Below, piece by piece: positions 33,347 to 41,491 of a stretch of DNA of 64,000 nt. The notes under the pieces are model-generated. The model saw only the letters and a list, made by a program, of their open reading frames with translations, did not search any database and was not told where the DNA came from. Positions within the stretch are counted from its first letter, which is position 1. Each line of letters opens with the position of its first letter. The translations under genes were made by a program, and so were the position numbers. Source of the stretch: NCEH01 sp043195095. GTDB taxonomy: Bacteria; Pseudomonadota; Alphaproteobacteria; Rhizobiales; Xanthobacteraceae. The stretch lies in NCBI RefSeq assembly GCF_043195095.1, contig NZ_JBAFWN010000005.1; one strand, 5' to 3'.

Positions 33347-34321
33347 ATGCCTGCTCATCACGCGTCCGCCCAGCATGTTAAGGTCGTGATCATCGGATCC
33401 GGCCCCGCTGGATATACCGCTGCCATCTATGCCGCCCGCGCCATGCTGGAACCTGTCCTGATCGAGGGCATCCAGCCCGGCGGCCAGCTCACGATCACCA
33501 CCGACGTGGAGAATTATCCGGGCTTCGCCGACGTCATCCAGGGTCCCTGGCTGATGGATCAGATGCGCGCCCAGGCCGAACACGTCGGCACGCGAATCGT
33601 TTCCGACCACGTTTCCAGCCTCGACCTGTCGCATCGCCCGTTCCGTCTCGTGACCGAGTCGGGCGCGGTCTATGTGGCGGAGACGGTGATCCTCGCCACC
33701 GGCGCGCAGGCGCGCTGGCTCGGTATCGCCTCGGAGGAGATCTATCGCGGCCTCGGCGTGTCCGCCTGTGCCACCTGCGACGGCTTCTTCTATCGCGGCA
33801 AGGAAGTCGTGGTGGTGGGCGGCGGCAATACCGCGGTGGAAGAGGCGCTCTTCCTCACCAATTTCGCCTCCAAGGTCACCCTCGTGCATCGCCGGGACCG
33901 GCTGCGGGCGGAGCGTATCCTCCAGGATCGCCTGTTCGCCCATCCCAAGGTGAACGTGGTGTGGAACGCCGCCCTCGAAGAGATCGTGGGGGAGGAGGAT
34001 CCCTCCCGTGTCACGGCGGTGAAGCTGCGCGACGTGAACACCGGCAAGGTCGCCGAACTGCGCACCGACGGCGTGTTCATCGCCATCGGCCATGCGCCGG
34101 CCACCGGCCTCGTGGACGGGCAGGTGAAGCTGAAGGAGAGCGGCTATGTGTGGACCGCTCCCGATTCCACCGCGACCTCGGTGCCCGGCGTTTATGCCGC
34201 CGGCGACGTGGCGGACGATGTTTATCGCCAGGCGGTGACGGCCGCCGGGCGCGGCTGCATGGCGGCCCTGGAAGCAGAGCGCTTCCTTGCGCTCAACGAG
34301 GTCTCGGCGGCGGCAGAGTAG
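33347..34321 (+). CDS. trxB: Thioredoxin-disulfide reductase
   Basis: Reduces thioredoxin with NADPH. The 324-residue flavoprotein has an FAD-binding motif VVIIGSGPAGYTAA at the N-terminus, the redox-active pair CATC (Cys141, Cys144 by codon position), an NADPH-binding motif GGGNTAVEEALF, and the C-terminal FAD motif GVYAAGDVADDVYRQ. ATG 33347 follows GAGG at 33338-33341. It is immediately followed by a LysR-type gene (18 nt), a pair conserved in Hyphomicrobiales. Confidence 0.97.
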   Translation: MPAHHASAQHVKVVIIGSGPAGYTAAIYAARAMLEPVLIEGIQPGGQLTITTDVENYPGFADVIQGPWLMDQMRAQAEHVGTRIVSDHVSSLDLSHRPFRLVTESGAVYVAETVILATGAQARWLGIASEEIYRGLGVSACATCDGFFYRGKEVVVVGGGNTAVEEALFLTNFASKVTLVHRRDRLRAERILQDRLFAHPKVNVVWNAALEEIVGEEDPSRVTAVKLRDVNTGKVAELRTDGVFIAIGHAPATGLVDGQVKLKESGYVWTAPDSTATSVPGVYAAGDVADDVYRQAVTAAGRGCMAALEAERFLALNEVSAAAE

Positions 34322-34339
34322 CAGCGTAAGGGCGCAAGC

Positions 34340-35230
34340 ATGGACTGGGACAAGCTTAAGGTTTTCCACGTCGCTGCCGAAGCGGGCTCCTTCACCCATG
34401 CGGGTGAGACCCTCGGTTTGTCCCAATCCGCCGTGAGCCGGCAGGTCTCGGCTTTGGAGCAGGAGCTGAAAGTGCCCCTGTTCCATCGCCATGCGCGCGG
34501 CCTCATCCTGACCGAGCAGGGCGAGCTGCTCTATCGCACCGCGCACGAGGTGTTCCTGAAGCTGGAATCAGCGCGCGCGCAGCTCACCGACAGCCGGGAA
34601 AAGCCCAATGGCGACCTGCGGGTGACGACCACGGTCGGCCTCGGCACCCACTGGCTGACCGCCCGGGTGGGCGAGTTCGTCGATCTCTATCCCGACATCC
34701 GCATCCAGCTGATCCTCACCGACGAGGAACTGGACCTTGCCATGCGCGAGGCCGATGTCGCCATCCGCATGCGGCAGCCGGTTCAGCCGGATCTGGTGCA
34801 GCGCAAACTGTTCACCGTGCATTTCCACGCCTATGCCTCGGCGGATTATCTCAAGCGACACGGCCACCCGCGCACGCTCGATGAGCTGGACAAGCATCGC
34901 ATCCTGCTGCTTGGCGGGCCGATTCCGAGCTATTTCCAAGGTTTGAACTGGCTGGAGCATGCCGGGCGCGAGGGCGGGGCGCCGCGCGTGCCGGCCTTCG
35001 AGGTCAACAGCGTTCTGGGCCTCAAGCGGGCGGTGGAGCGGGGCGTGGGCATCGGCACCTTGCCGGACTATCTCTCCGACGATGCCACCTCACTGGTGCA
35101 ATTGTTCACCGACCGGGAAACGCCTCAGCTTGAGGCTTATTTCACCTATGCCCAGGAAATGCGCTCGGTGGCCCGCATCCAGGTGTTCCGGGATTTCCTG
35201 ATCTCCAAGGCGCAGCGCTGGAATTACTGA
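34340..35230 (+). CDS. LysR-family transcriptional regulator
   Basis: A 296-residue regulator with an N-terminal winged HTH (LKVFHVAAEAGSFTHAGETL, helix-turn-helix AVSRQVSALEQELKVPLFHR) and a LysR substrate-binding domain from about residue 90. The tight spacing after trxB suggests co-transcription. Conservation of the trxB-lysR pair suggests a link to redox or growth control, but the target is not visible. Confidence 0.92.
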   Translation: MDWDKLKVFHVAAEAGSFTHAGETLGLSQSAVSRQVSALEQELKVPLFHRHARGLILTEQGELLYRTAHEVFLKLESARAQLTDSREKPNGDLRVTTTVGLGTHWLTARVGEFVDLYPDIRIQLILTDEELDLAMREADVAIRMRQPVQPDLVQRKLFTVHFHAYASADYLKRHGHPRTLDELDKHRILLLGGPIPSYFQGLNWLEHAGREGGAPRVPAFEVNSVLGLKRAVERGVGIGTLPDYLSDDATSLVQLFTDRETPQLEAYFTYAQEMRSVARIQVFRDFLISKAQRWNY

Positions 35231-35281
35231 TTTGTGACGTTTCGGGCCGGTGCACGCGGCTTGGGCGCGCATTAGCCCAGC

Positions 35282-35321
35282 GTCAGGCACATGCCTGACA
35301 TGCGATCATTTTGCATTGCAA
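35282..35321. promoter_or_regulatory. Two abutting palindromes, candidate operator
   Basis: GTCAGGCA-CA-TGCCTGAC (35282-35299) is a perfect 18-nt palindrome with a 2-nt spacer, followed after 11 nt by TTGCATTGCAA (35311-35321). Such sites typically bind dimeric regulators. They lie between the LysR gene and the candidate RNA at 35330-35457, so they might control it. This is inference. Confidence 0.4.
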
Positions 35322-35329
35322 TCTGCCCA

Positions 35330-35457
35330 AGGAAGGGGCAATTTGTCCTTGCACTGCTTGCATCCTGTGCGGTGCAGCAGCTGTTCCCCTCTGGAAGGTT
35401 CGCCGCTCTGCGGCGATACTTGCCGGGCCTCTCGCGAGGTCCGGCACTTTTCTTTTC
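35330..35457 (+). ncRNA. Candidate small RNA or leader, ending in an intrinsic terminator
   Basis: No open reading frame of quality is seen here, but the segment ends in a clear terminator. GCCGGGCCTC (35422-35431) pairs with GAGGTCCGGC (35436-35445), one G-T wobble, loop TCGC, then ACTTTTCTTTTC. A CGCCGC/GCGGCG stem precedes it (35401-35415). The 5' end is not defined; 35330 is an estimate. It lies 99 nt after the LysR stop and 87 nt before a small gene, so it could also be the end of a trxB-lysR transcript. Confidence 0.4.
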
Positions 35458-35543
35458 AGGGCCTCTTCCACGCATGTGGTGACGTCGGGAACCGTGGGCG
35501 CGCGGCGCGGGTTTCTTCCGGTCAAGACGCGGAAGGACATTCC

Positions 35544-35816
35544 ATGCATCTCCTGGAGCGCGGCCCAACACATGAGTGCGGCTCCGACCCGCAGGCAGGG
35601 CCATTTCCCGGCACTCCAGACCCGGTCCGTCCGCCGCGGCCCCCTGGCCCTCCCATAGATCCCATTGGCGATCCCGAGGATGTGCCCGAGCCCGGACCGG
35701 ATCTGCCGCCCCTGCCGGACGATGATCCGCGCCGCGAGCCTCGACGCGATCCCTTCCCCGAGCCTGAGCCGGTGGACGATCCAGCGCCGCTGCGCGACGA
35801 TCCGATGCAGACGTGA
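35544..35816 (+). CDS. Small Pro/Asp/Glu-rich protein
   Basis: A 90-residue acidic, Pro-rich, likely disordered protein (GDPEDVPEPGPDLPPLPDDD, then DDPRREPRRDPFPEPEP). GGAAGGA at 35531-35537 with correct spacing before ATG 35544 favours a real gene. There is no signal peptide or membrane helix. Similar Pro/Glu-rich small proteins occur in Hyphomicrobiales; no function is known. Confidence 0.55.
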   Translation: MHLLERGPTHECGSDPQAGPFPGTPDPVRPPRPPGPPIDPIGDPEDVPEPGPDLPPLPDDDPRREPRRDPFPEPEPVDDPAPLRDDPMQT

Positions 35817-35962
35817 ATATGCAGCTCCGTGCACGGTGCGCGCTCTGGCGTCGAACCGGATGAGCTTTCAGAGAGGCGATCGGCGTTATATGGAGTCAGT
35901 ATAAATAGCGCTGCGGACGCGAAAATCGCACACCCGGATTGCGCAATGTTCGGCCGGCAAAT

Positions 35963-36002
35963 AAAAAGACGGCGCGGGCTGTGATGCCCGCGCCGTCTTT
36001 TT
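35963..36002. terminator. Bidirectional intrinsic terminator before mucR
   Basis: AAAAAGACGGCGCGGGC (35963-35979) and GCCCGCGCCGTCTTTTT (35986-36002) form a perfect 17-bp inverted repeat with a 6-nt loop. The T-tract on each strand makes it a terminator in both directions, serving mucR (minus) and the upstream small gene (plus). Confidence 0.92.
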
Positions 36003-36015
36003 CAAGGATACGACT

Positions 36016-36498
36016 TCAGCTTTTCTTGGCCGGCGCGCGGCGCTTGGCGGCCGGCTTCGCGGCGACGGGGGCAGCGGCGGCAGTCTTGCGCAGCTGGCCG
36101 AGGCCAGAGGCCTTTGCCAATTCCGAACGGGCGGCAGCATAGTTCGGAGCAACCATGGGATAATCGCTCGGCAGGCCCCACTTCGCGCGGTACTCTTCGG
36201 GCGTCAGGTCGTAACGCGTGCGCAGATGGCGCTTCAGCGACTTGAACTGCTTTCCGTCTTCCAGGCAGATGATGTAATCGGGAGTCACCGATTTACGGAC
36301 GCTGACGGCAGGAGTCAGCGGCACCACTTCCGGTTCCTTGGCGGTCTGCGTGAGGTTGGAGATGGAGGTGTGGACGGTCTCGATCAGGCTCGCGATCTCG
36401 CTTGCCGCCACCGAATTATTGCTGACGTAGGCCGCCACGATCTCTGCAGCGAGCTCCACATATATTGCATTCAAGGCGGGGTTGGATTCGTCGGTCAA
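36016..36498 (-). CDS. MucR/Ros-family zinc-finger-type regulator
   Basis: A 160-residue member of the MucR family, global regulators of exopolysaccharide, motility and virulence in Hyphomicrobiales. A helical N-terminal oligomerisation region runs to ~70. The DNA-binding core follows: IICLEDGKQFKSLKRHLR, YDLTPEEYRAKWGLPSDYP and MVAPNYAAARSELAKASGL. The C-terminus is Ala/Lys-rich. In Ros a C-x2-C and an H-x3-H pair bind zinc; here the pattern is C-x2-D and the final His position is Arg (HLRTRY). Both changes occur in zinc-free MucR relatives. It is likely to bind its own promoter upstream. Confidence 0.92.
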   Translation of the reverse strand: MTDESNPALNAIYVELAAEIVAAYVSNNSVAASEIASLIETVHTSISNLTQTAKEPEVVPLTPAVSVRKSVTPDYIICLEDGKQFKSLKRHLRTRYDLTPEEYRAKWGLPSDYPMVAPNYAAARSELAKASGLGQLRKTAAAAPVAAKPAAKRRAPAKKS

Positions 36499-37072
36499 TG
36501 AAGTCGTCCTTATTCTTGAGTGATGCTTTATTGCCTCATCTCATTGACAACCGCAAGTCTTCGTCGATTTTCGCGTTAAAATGGCAACGCCGGGTTTATG
36601 CGTGCCTGCTCGAAGAGGAGCGGTTCCGGAGGTACCGCGAAGACGCAGGTGGAAGGCCCGTTCGCAGAGACTTCGCGTCAGGTAATCTTCGTGTTTCCGC
36701 TCCCGGTGGGCTCGCCACAACCCTTTATTCCATCGATATTTCTCTCGCCCGATCACACGCCGCGCGCGCGTGCGCGCAGCAGAACGGGCGACGAAATCCC
36801 TGTCGCACAAGCGGGTGCGGTTCTACCAGTTGACGCTTCTCTTCGCACCTTTCGAGCATCGAATTCTGCGGCATCTGTGTATCAATACGATTGACTAAAC
36901 GTAAATGTGAAGCCGGCACGAGGCCGAAAAGAGAATCACCCGGCCGCCTGTTGCGAACATTTCCAAGCTTGCGGATTTTGGGAAGAAATAGCGCGGCGCG
37001 TCCCCTGGGCAGCAACAATGTGGAAGCTTATGCTCTGGCAGCGGCCAGAAGGCCGCACCAGGGAGGCTCAAT
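36499..37072. other. Divergent intergenic region, mucR and acylase
   Basis: This 574-nt stretch has no gene I can support. It probably contains both promoters and MucR-binding DNA. A GCGGCC/GGCCGC hairpin (37041-37056) lies just before the ribosome-binding site of the acylase. An alternating GCGCGC stretch at 36770-36779 is unexplained. Confidence 0.5.
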
Positions 37073-38185
37073 ATGCTTTTACGCCTGACACGGTCGATGG
37101 CCGCCGCGTTTGCTCTGACAGCGGCGGCAGTGTTGCCGATACAGCAGGCGAATGCCTGCACATCCTTCCTGCTGCATTCCAATGACGGCGGCTTCGTCTA
37201 TGGCCGCACCATGGAATTCGGGCTGCCCATGCAATCGCAATTCATGGTGGTGCCGCGCAAGCTCGCCCTCGCCGGCACCGCGCCGGACGGCACCGCCAAT
37301 GCCGGCCTGCCGTGGACGACGAAATATGGCGCCGTCGGGCTCAATGGCCTTGGCCTGCCGATTCTGGTGGACGGTCTCAACGAGGCGGGGCTTGCCGGCG
37401 GCATGCTCTATCTGCCGGGCCTTGCAGAATATCAGGAGGTTGCACCTGCCGATGCGAAGACGTCCATCGCATCTTACGAACTTCTGCTCTATCTTCTGAC
37501 CAATTTCGCGACTGTTGAGGAAGTCAAGGTTGGGCTGCCGAAGATAAAGGTCAACAAGTCGCTGCAATCTGTCCTGAAAATGCCGGCGCCACTGCATGTC
37601 ACTCTGCACGATGCCGCCGGAAAAAGCCTTGTGATTGAATATATCGGCGGCGTGCTTCACATGCACGACAACCCGATTGGTGTGCTCACCAATGCGCCGA
37701 GCTTCGAGTGGCATATCGCCAATCTCGGCAATTATCTGAACCTTTCGGCCTATGATCCCAAGCCCGTGACGATCGGCGGGCTCACGATCGCGCCGCCGAG
37801 CACGGGTTCGGGAGCGACGGGCCTGCCGGGCGATGTGTCGTCGCCCGCGCGCTTCGTTCGGGCGTTCCAATATACCCGCGCTGCGCCTCCGCTCGCGAAG
37901 ACTTCGGATGCCGTGGATCTTGCGTTCCACCTGCTCAATACGTTCGATATCGCGCCGGGCGTCGTGCGTACGGCGGCGGACAGCCAGGCCGGCGGCGGCG
38001 TTGCCGGGGTCGAAACCACGGAATGGAGCGCCGTGTCCGATCTGAAGACGAAGCGCTTCTACCTGCGCACCTATCAGAACAGCCAGACGCAAGTGCTCGA
38101 CTTGAACAAGGCCGATCTCGACGCCAAGGCGATGAAGACTTTCTCCATCGAAACGCCGCCGACCACGCTCGACGTCCTTCGCTGA
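37073..38185 (+). CDS. Secreted choloylglycine-hydrolase/penicillin V acylase family amidohydrolase
   Basis: A 370-residue precursor. A signal peptide ends at ANA, and the next residue Cys29 is the expected N-terminal nucleophile of this Ntn-hydrolase family (ACTSFLLHSNDGG). Other active-site-type residues are Arg in GRTMEF and Asn in GVLTNAPSFEWH. Family members cleave amide bonds of bile salts, penicillin V or N-acyl-homoserine lactones. The layout with a periplasmic signal fits the Gram-negative branch, some of whose members degrade acyl-homoserine lactones. That activity is not proven here. GGAGG at 37062-37066 supports ATG 37073. Confidence 0.9.
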   Translation: MLLRLTRSMAAAFALTAAAVLPIQQANACTSFLLHSNDGGFVYGRTMEFGLPMQSQFMVVPRKLALAGTAPDGTANAGLPWTTKYGAVGLNGLGLPILVDGLNEAGLAGGMLYLPGLAEYQEVAPADAKTSIASYELLLYLLTNFATVEEVKVGLPKIKVNKSLQSVLKMPAPLHVTLHDAAGKSLVIEYIGGVLHMHDNPIGVLTNAPSFEWHIANLGNYLNLSAYDPKPVTIGGLTIAPPSTGSGATGLPGDVSSPARFVRAFQYTRAAPPLAKTSDAVDLAFHLLNTFDIAPGVVRTAADSQAGGGVAGVETTEWSAVSDLKTKRFYLRTYQNSQTQVLDLNKADLDAKAMKTFSIETPPTTLDVLR

Positions 38186-38204
38186 CCAGCGTCTCCGCAA
38201 AAAA

Positions 38205-38235
38205 AAACATGCCCGGCACACGGCCGGGCATGTTT
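38205..38235. terminator. Bidirectional terminator hairpin
   Basis: AAACATGCCCGGC (38205-38217) pairs with GCCGGGCATGTTT (38223-38235), loop ACACG. An A-run precedes it and T-rich sequence follows, so it can terminate both convergent genes (acylase and crotonase). Confidence 0.85.
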
Positions 38236-38263
38236 GCTTTCGTCGAGGCAGGTCGCGCGAGGG

Positions 38264-39073
38264 CTAGACGCCGCGCCAGGCCGGCGGGCGCTTGGACGTG
38301 AACGCGTCCACCCCCTCCTTGAAATCGGCGCTGCCATAGGCGGCGCGCACCAGGTCGCCGTCCTCCGGGGCGAGATCGTCGCCGAGGCGCCGCAGCGCCT
38401 CCTTCGTCACCCGCATGGTGACGGGCGCCTGGGCGGCGATGCGCGCGCAAAATTGCTCAAGATGGGCGTCCAGGGCGTCGGGCGCGACCACGCTCACATA
38501 GCCGGTGGGAAGGCTTTCGGCGGGCAGCAGTTCGGCCGAAAGCAGCATGCGCTTCAGGGTGGGCAGTCCCAGCGCCTGGGTCAGGCGACGCAGGTTCGCC
38601 GCCGATAGACAGTTTCCAAGCGTGCGGGCGATGGGGATTCCGAACCGCGCGCCGGGCGTCGCCACGCGGAAATCGCAGACGTTGGAAATCACCATGCCGC
38701 CGCCCACCGCAAGGCCTTCAACCACGGCGATGGTGGGCATGGGCAGGCGCTCCAACGCGCCGATGAACCCCTCCATCTTCGCCTCATAGGCGATGCCGTC
38801 TTCACCGTCGACGAAGGCGCGGAACTGGTCGATGGCGGTTCCGGCGACGAAGGCCTTGCCCCCGGCGCCCCGCAGCACGGCGACGCGCACCGTGTCGGCC
38901 CGGGTGGCGAGCAGGGCACATGCCTGCGCCATCTCCTCATACATGCGCCAAGTCATGGCATTGTGCGCGTGGGGCCGGTCGAAGGTGAGACGGGCGATCG
39001 GCCCGTCGATCTCCAGCCGCACGGTGCCGGTATCGGCGGCGGACGGGGCCGTGGCGGTCAGGGTATTTGTCAT
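38264..39073 (-). CDS. Crotonase-fold protein lacking canonical catalytic glutamates
   Basis: A 269-residue enoyl-CoA hydratase/isomerase-superfamily protein. The oxyanion-hole segments are present: KAFVAGTAIDQF and GLAVGGGMVISNVCDFRVA. In canonical hydratases one Glu sits in FGxPE and another in the following helix. Here the first is FGIPI (Ile) and the second region reads PTLKRMLL (Arg where Glu is expected). Simple hydratase activity is therefore unlikely; isomerase, lyase or thioester hydrolase activity is possible. ATG 39073 overlaps the CoA-transferase stop (ATGA), with GAGGAG upstream, so the two are translated together. Confidence 0.85.
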   Translation of the reverse strand: MTNTLTATAPSAADTGTVRLEIDGPIARLTFDRPHAHNAMTWRMYEEMAQACALLATRADTVRVAVLRGAGGKAFVAGTAIDQFRAFVDGEDGIAYEAKMEGFIGALERLPMPTIAVVEGLAVGGGMVISNVCDFRVATPGARFGIPIARTLGNCLSAANLRRLTQALGLPTLKRMLLSAELLPAESLPTGYVSVVAPDALDAHLEQFCARIAAQAPVTMRVTKEALRRLGDDLAPEDGDLVRAAYGSADFKEGVDAFTSKRPPAWRGV

Positions 39074-40341
39074 GGCGCGAAGGCTCCTCCGGTGCGCAGG
39101 GCGTCCACGGCTTCGCCGACCACGCCCAATTCGCCGAGAATAGCCTCAGTGTGCTCGCCAAGCAGCGGGGGATGCAGCCGCACCCGCTGGGGCGTGCCCT
39201 GGAGCTTCACCGCAAAGCCGATATTGGGCACGGTTCCCTCGATGGGGTGAGGCACTTCCATCCGCATGTTGCGATGCTGCCCGTGGGCGCTCTCGAAGGC
39301 CTGAGGATAGGAATACATGGGGCCGGCGGGAATGCCCACCGCCAGCAGGCGCTCCACCCAGTCCTCCGAGGTACGAGTGACGAACACTTTCTCCAGTTCC
39401 TCGATCAGCGCTTCGCGATTGGCGAGGCGGGCGGAAATATCGTGGAAGCGTGGATCCTCGATCAGTTCGGGCCGGCCGAGATGCTCGCACAACGCCCGAT
39501 AGAGCTTCTGGTTGGTGGCGCCCATGACGAAATAGCCGTCCTTGGAGCGCACCGCCTGATAGGGCGCGCTCATGCGGTTGGCGGTGCCGAGCGGGGTGGG
39601 CTCCTTTCCGGTGCCCCAATATTCGCTGGTGTCCCATACCGAGAAGGCGAGCGCCGCTTCAAAGAGCGAGGCGTCGATATATTGCCCTTCGCCGGTGTGG
39701 GTGCGGCCAATATAGGCGCCGAGCACCGCATAGACCGCAAACAGGCCGCAGCCGATGTCGGCCACCGGAACGCCCGCCTTCACCGGCGGGCCACCGGGAT
39801 GGCCGGTGACGCTCATCACCCCCGACATGGCCTGCGCCATCAGGTCGAAGCCCGGACGCATGGCCCACGGGCCGGTCTGGCCGAAGCCGGAGATGGAGGC
39901 ATAGACCAGGCGCGGGTTGATGGCCTTCAGGCTCTCATAATCGCACTTGAGCTTTTTCATCACGCCAGGGCGATAATTCTCGATGAGAATGTCGGCGGTC
40001 TCGACCAGCTTGTAGAACAGTTCGCGCCCGGCACCGCTCTTCAGATTGAGGGCGATGGAGCGCTTGTTCCGGTTCATGTTGAGGAAGCCCATGCTGTCGG
40101 GCCCCTTCATCTTGAAGCCCATGGCGCTGCGGGTCTGGTCGCCCGTGCCGGGGGGTTCCACCTTGATGACGTCGGCGCCGAGATCGCCCAGCAGCATGCT
40201 CGCATAGGGACCGGCCATGACCTGACTGACGTCCAATACGCGTACGCCTTCCAGCGGCAGGGGGCGGCGGGCCGCTTGCCCCTCCCCTGCGGGGCGGTCG
40301 GCGGAGTCCCGCGGGGGTACGGGCCGATGGGTTGCGCTCAT
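39070..40341 (-). CDS. Class III CoA-transferase (CaiB/BaiF family)
   Basis: A 423-residue enzyme that swaps CoA between carboxylic acids through a Asp-acyl anhydride. The family core is clear: LEGVRVLDVSQVMAGPYASM, LLGDLGADVIKVEPPGTGD, SIALNLKSGAGRELF and IENYRPGVMKKL. The expected catalytic Asp lies in the ADVIKVE/GFD region. ATG 40341 has a strong AAAGGAGGA site. It overlaps the crotonase gene and sits 87 nt downstream of the GntR gene. The three form a small catabolic unit for an unknown acid. Confidence 0.92.
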   Translation of the reverse strand: MSATHRPVPPRDSADRPAGEGQAARRPLPLEGVRVLDVSQVMAGPYASMLLGDLGADVIKVEPPGTGDQTRSAMGFKMKGPDSMGFLNMNRNKRSIALNLKSGAGRELFYKLVETADILIENYRPGVMKKLKCDYESLKAINPRLVYASISGFGQTGPWAMRPGFDLMAQAMSGVMSVTGHPGGPPVKAGVPVADIGCGLFAVYAVLGAYIGRTHTGEGQYIDASLFEAALAFSVWDTSEYWGTGKEPTPLGTANRMSAPYQAVRSKDGYFVMGATNQKLYRALCEHLGRPELIEDPRFHDISARLANREALIEELEKVFVTRTSEDWVERLLAVGIPAGPMYSYPQAFESAHGQHRNMRMEVPHPIEGTVPNIGFAVKLQGTPQRVRLHPPLLGEHTEAILGELGVVGEAVDALRTGGAFAP

Positions 40342-40361
40342 GATGGGTCTCCTCCTTTATA

Positions 40362-40372
40362 ATCAATAATTA
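40362..40372. promoter_or_regulatory. ATCAATAATTA motif upstream of the CoA-transferase
   Basis: This 11-nt AT-rich sequence, in a GC-rich genome, lies 21 nt before the CoA-transferase start and recurs exactly at 41341-41351 upstream of the GntR gene. It is a candidate operator of that regulator. Confidence 0.45.
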
Positions 40373-40428
40373 CGAATATCTTTGCGGACGGCCCCGACGA
40401 CGCGATCCAAGGCCCAGGATCTCTGCTT

Positions 40429-41190
40429 TCACACCTTGCGCGGCCGGCCAACGGCGCGTCGTGCGGTTAGGGCGCCCGCGGCGTTCTTCGAGGCGCCCGC
40501 TGTCGTGCGTGCAGCGTCCGCCGCGTGCGCGCGGGCAATGAATTCGCGGGCGATGCCGACGGTGGTGCCGGTCACATGCTCTTCCAGCAACTTGGACAAA
40601 GCGTGCCCGTCGCGCGCTTCCAGCGCCGCGATCATCCGCTCGTGCTCCTCCACCGCCTGCCGCCAGTGCGCCGGGCTCTTGCGCATCACGAACCGGCACG
40701 CGTGGATGCGGGTGAGCACCTGGTGATAGAAGGAGGCGAGCGTCGCATTGCCCGCCAGCTCGAACGTGGCATCGTGGATCAGGCGATTTTGCTTGAGATA
40801 GGCGGGCTCGTCGCCGGCCTGGTAATAGGCCATCATCTGATCATGCAGCGCCCGCACCTTGGCGATCTGCGCATCGGTGGCATTGCGGCAGGCGAGTGTG
40901 CCGGCCAACGCTTCCAGCGATGCCATGATCGGGAACAGCTCCTCCACCTGTTCCTCAGTGATGCGCGCGACGATGGCGCCGCGATGGGGCAGGATTTGCA
41001 GCACGCCTTCCGCCGCGAGCACCTTCAGCGCCTCGCGGATCGGTGTGCGGGAGACGCCGAAATGCGCGCACAACTGCTCCTCGGGCACTTTCTCGCCGGG
41101 CCTGAGTTCGCCTTGCAGGATCATGTCCCGCAACGGCGCCACGAGCGTTTCGTGCAGCGAGTGGCGGACGATGTGCGCGGGGGTCGTCAT
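40429..41190 (-). CDS. GntR-family regulator, FadR/FCD subgroup
   Basis: A 253-residue regulator. The N-terminal winged HTH is LRPGEKVPEEQLCAHFGVS, then RTPIREALKVLAAEG. An all-helical FCD domain follows from about 85, with likely metal-binding residues in NRLIHDATFELAGN and EEHERMIAALEARD. FCD regulators typically bind organic acids. I start at ATG 41190, although an in-frame ATG lies further upstream. It is on the same strand as, and upstream of, the CoA-transferase-crotonase pair, whose repressor or activator it probably is. Confidence 0.92.
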   Translation of the reverse strand: MTTPAHIVRHSLHETLVAPLRDMILQGELRPGEKVPEEQLCAHFGVSRTPIREALKVLAAEGVLQILPHRGAIVARITEEQVEELFPIMASLEALAGTLACRNATDAQIAKVRALHDQMMAYYQAGDEPAYLKQNRLIHDATFELAGNATLASFYHQVLTRIHACRFVMRKSPAHWRQAVEEHERMIAALEARDGHALSKLLEEHVTGTTVGIAREFIARAHAADAARTTAGASKNAAGALTARRAVGRPRKV

Positions 41191-41340
41191 GACAGGGGCA
41201 TCCGGCGGCGGGTGAGCCAAGCATCCATTTGGTAGCATGGATTTCTGATCGACTGCCTTCGCTTCGCAGGGCGCGGACGTGCCGCAAGCATCCAAATCCG
41301 CGCGCGCCGCGAGGGAAAACTAATGATTTCCCAAATTCGC

Positions 41341-41351
41341 ATCAATAATTA
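41341..41351. promoter_or_regulatory. ATCAATAATTA motif upstream of the GntR gene
   Basis: An exact copy of 40362-40372. It lies 150 nt before the GntR start, within an AT-rich patch (41335-41374) that also holds TTTAATTAATTT. Shared motifs suggest self- and target-regulation by GntR. The remainder of 41191-41491 has no gene. Confidence 0.45.
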
Positions 41352-41491
41352 AAAATGCAATTTAATTAATTTGGCTCAGCGCGCCGGCGGGTGGCTGGAG
41401 GAGGAGCGAGTGTCGGCGCGACACCCGAACCCGGTGCAGGTGCGGGGGACGAAATGCTATAGCCCACGCCGACCAGAAGCGGGGCGGGACC

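Noticed and set aside
35330..35457. Considered as 6S RNA
   Set aside because: The ends do not show the long closing stem expected of 6S RNA, so only an unnamed candidate is reported.
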